Part shown: piece by piece, positions 59,101 through 62,100 of the stretch
Numbering within the stretch: the first letter of the stretch is position 1
Layout: each line of letters begins with the position of its first letter
Assembly (NCBI GenBank): GCA_024516035.1
Contig: CM044964.1
Coordinates: 11,065,624-11,129,623 of the forward strand
DNA: 64,000 nt
Direction: 5' to 3'
Source of the DNA: Bactericera cockerelli
Taxonomy: Eukaryota; Arthropoda; Insecta; Hemiptera; Triozidae
Position numbers and translations under genes: made by a program
The notes under the pieces: model-generated
What the model was told of the DNA's origin: nothing
The model's database searches: none
The model's input: the letters and a program-made list of their open reading frames with translations, nothing else

Positions 59101-62100
59101 AGTAAGGAGTCAATCAGGGTTTCACATGCATTTTGTCGTTGAATAAAGTCTCGCTTGAACAATTCTTCCACCACTACCACAAAATGGTAGTGGTGGAGGA
59201 ATTGTTCAAGCGAGACTTTATTCAACGACAAAATGCATGTGAAACCCTGATTGACTCCTTACTTCCAGATGCGATAGTTTTCTTCAGTGATGAAGCCCAT
59301 TTTCACATTTCAGGCTGTGTTAATAAACAAAATATGCGTTATTGGAGTGACAACAACCCTAGGGAACTTCATGAAAACCCCCTCCATGCAGATCGAGTTA
59401 CAGTTTGGTGTGCAATGTCAAACTTCCGCTGCACTGCTACGATACACTTATTTTTCGAAAAACAACTCTCCACGCAATAAGCTTTCTGTTGCTTTGATAA
59501 AATCATTTTGACAACTGAGCTAAATTGAATCGAAAAAATTAGTAGTTTGTGCATCTTCTAACTTTGTTCGAATTTGTCTAATTAGAAGTGCGGCTTCACA
59601 CTGGGCGATTCAAAATGGGACATTACCGCGCCGCACCCTGTACATACAAAATTTTATCAAAATCAAATCGGGTGTACCATTGTACCATTCAAGAGTTATA
59701 AGCGTTTAAATAAAAAGTTAGTGGTCAGGCGCATAGTCTCTATCACCGCTAGTGCGACGTTGATGGATTTAAAATGGGTCCATCTACAGAATGTCTCCTA
59801 TATGTTTACAAAATTTCGTTGAAATCCGTTCTGCAGTTTCTGAGATTTGCGCGTAAAAAGGAATGTTTTTTCACGACAGACAGACCGACGTTTTTCTTTC
59901 TTTTTTTACAAAAACGAACACAGTCGTATAGTAGTGCTTTATTTAGACTATCGCGGTCGACTCGAGACAGGAAGTTCCATTACGCTAATATTAGAATATT
60001 AGTTTCTAATAAAAGAAATTTCTAATATTAGAAATTTATCGGAAGTAATAAAGCTAGCTACTTACTTTCTAGTGTTTTGGATTCTTGTGAGGAAGACTTG
60101 AACTCAGTAAGCGCTGGACAACATAAGCACAGGACTAGGAACAATTTGATGCCATAGCTTTCCATTGAAAGTTTTTCTTGTGGACTTAATAGATACTTCT
60201 CGCCATTCTAAATTCAGCTGAAGTGATTTGAAATGTCATTAGAGAGTTGGGTTGTAGAAAGGGATTTGAGCATTAAACTTGCCTGGTGATAATTATTATA
60301 TTACTTCCCACTAGAGTAGTATTATTATTATTATTATAGAGGTGGGATACAAAAATACTATATTCAGTTTTAAAAGAAAAGATTCGATAAAAAAAAACTT
60401 AGTATTACTCTCGTCTTTTAGCTCTTTGTATTTGGAAATTAAGTGTCTTTCTTCGCTCAAAATTTTATTAAAAATATTAATATTTTTTACTTATTACGAT
60501 AAAAAAGGTATGGATTATTATTTATTTTCTTAATTAAAGCTCCTAAGCAGAAAATAAAATTAGAAAGCGTATACAAACCAAGCTCTCTTTGTGCGCTATA
60601 CGCAGTGACTGACAGAGGTGGCAGAACAAACCACGTTGTCTTCTTATCAGGAGAATCATAGGACAACGTGTATTGAGAAGTACTTGCACTTGACTGTGAC
60701 CATCATAAACACGGGTTCGATCCCTTATCCTGGGGAAACTTTGGTAATATTACCCCTAATAAAGAGATTTAGTAAACCTCGCCTGGTGGTTACCTTCCAC
60801 TAAAGAGTGTTATTATTATGCGTTGACACTATATCTGCCAGCTTCAGAGGTTAATGTGGTACGACTCCCAGCGAATGGAGAGTAAAACCCCCGTCCTGAC
60901 AATCTATCTCAAACAGGACGTAAAACCAAATAGAATCTACTATTCATAAGAGATCTAATTAGGTCGCAGTGTTAATTGTTAGGGTTTCACTGAAAACCCT
61001 GCAACCAGTTCAGATAATAATAATAAAAGAGATCTACCGACCTCAGTAGCTTGATCGATAAAGCGGCGGACTTATAATCTCTAGGTCTGTGGTTCAAGTT
61101 GCGGTTTTAGCGTAGATTTAGTAAAGCGAGTTGGAGTAGTTGCTCCGATTTCACTTTTTTCATTTTTTTTTTTTTTTTTTTTTTTTATTGTTATTTGATA
61201 TCATTTATTTTTATCTTTTTGTAATAATAATAATAAATAAATGTGTTTCTTTGTGTTATTATATCACAATTTTTAGTGGGTAGCGCAGAATTATAGGACT
61301 TTTCGATATCTTTTAATAACCTAATACACTTATTTTTGTCTATAATTCCGCCACTGGTCGCCGCTAACATTAAAGCAGATACTCATTTTTCCTCACGAGG
61401 TATGAGTGGACCCCGAACACCCAAGTACAGAGCAGAAAAAACTGCCCCGCTGGGGATTGAACACAGGTCACCGTGCGTGCAATGCCTAGCGCGCTAACTC
61501 ACTCTGCCACGGTGACTACTATTTATTTGGGGTGAGTGGGTTGTAATTAACACAAATAATGATTCTTTTTTTAAAAAATCCTCATCCCTCGTATCCCCAC
61601 CTTGTGTCCCCAGTCCCTGTCAGAGCAGGAGCCGGAGCTGGTCCAGCAGATAGCCACGCAGGGCGCCACCCTGGCCAAGGTGAATGTGGATGAGAAGCAG
61701 AGAGCCGCCTACGAGGCCAATGTGGCGGCTCTGGGCGCCGCCATGGCGGAGAGTGGCCGCCAGGTAATTTATAACTTATCTTTCTTCTTCTTCTTCTTCT
61801 TCTTTTACTCTGTCTTATCCCGCTCAAGCAGGGTCGACGTTGTTCAACCTCATGGTTGAGGTTGATTGGTTTTGGCACATTTTTTTACGGCTGGATGCCC
61901 TTCCTAACGCCAACGATTCTATTTGATTTAACGTCCTGGATTAGGACGGGGGTTTTTACCCTCCATTCGCTGGGAATCGTACCAGCTACCCACATTAACC
62001 TCACCCTTATCTTATCTTTCTATCTACCTTTTTCTATCAAGGGTTGGGTGGAATAGATTGCCATAGGCAATAACCCCGCCCTATAGTTAGGACATATATT

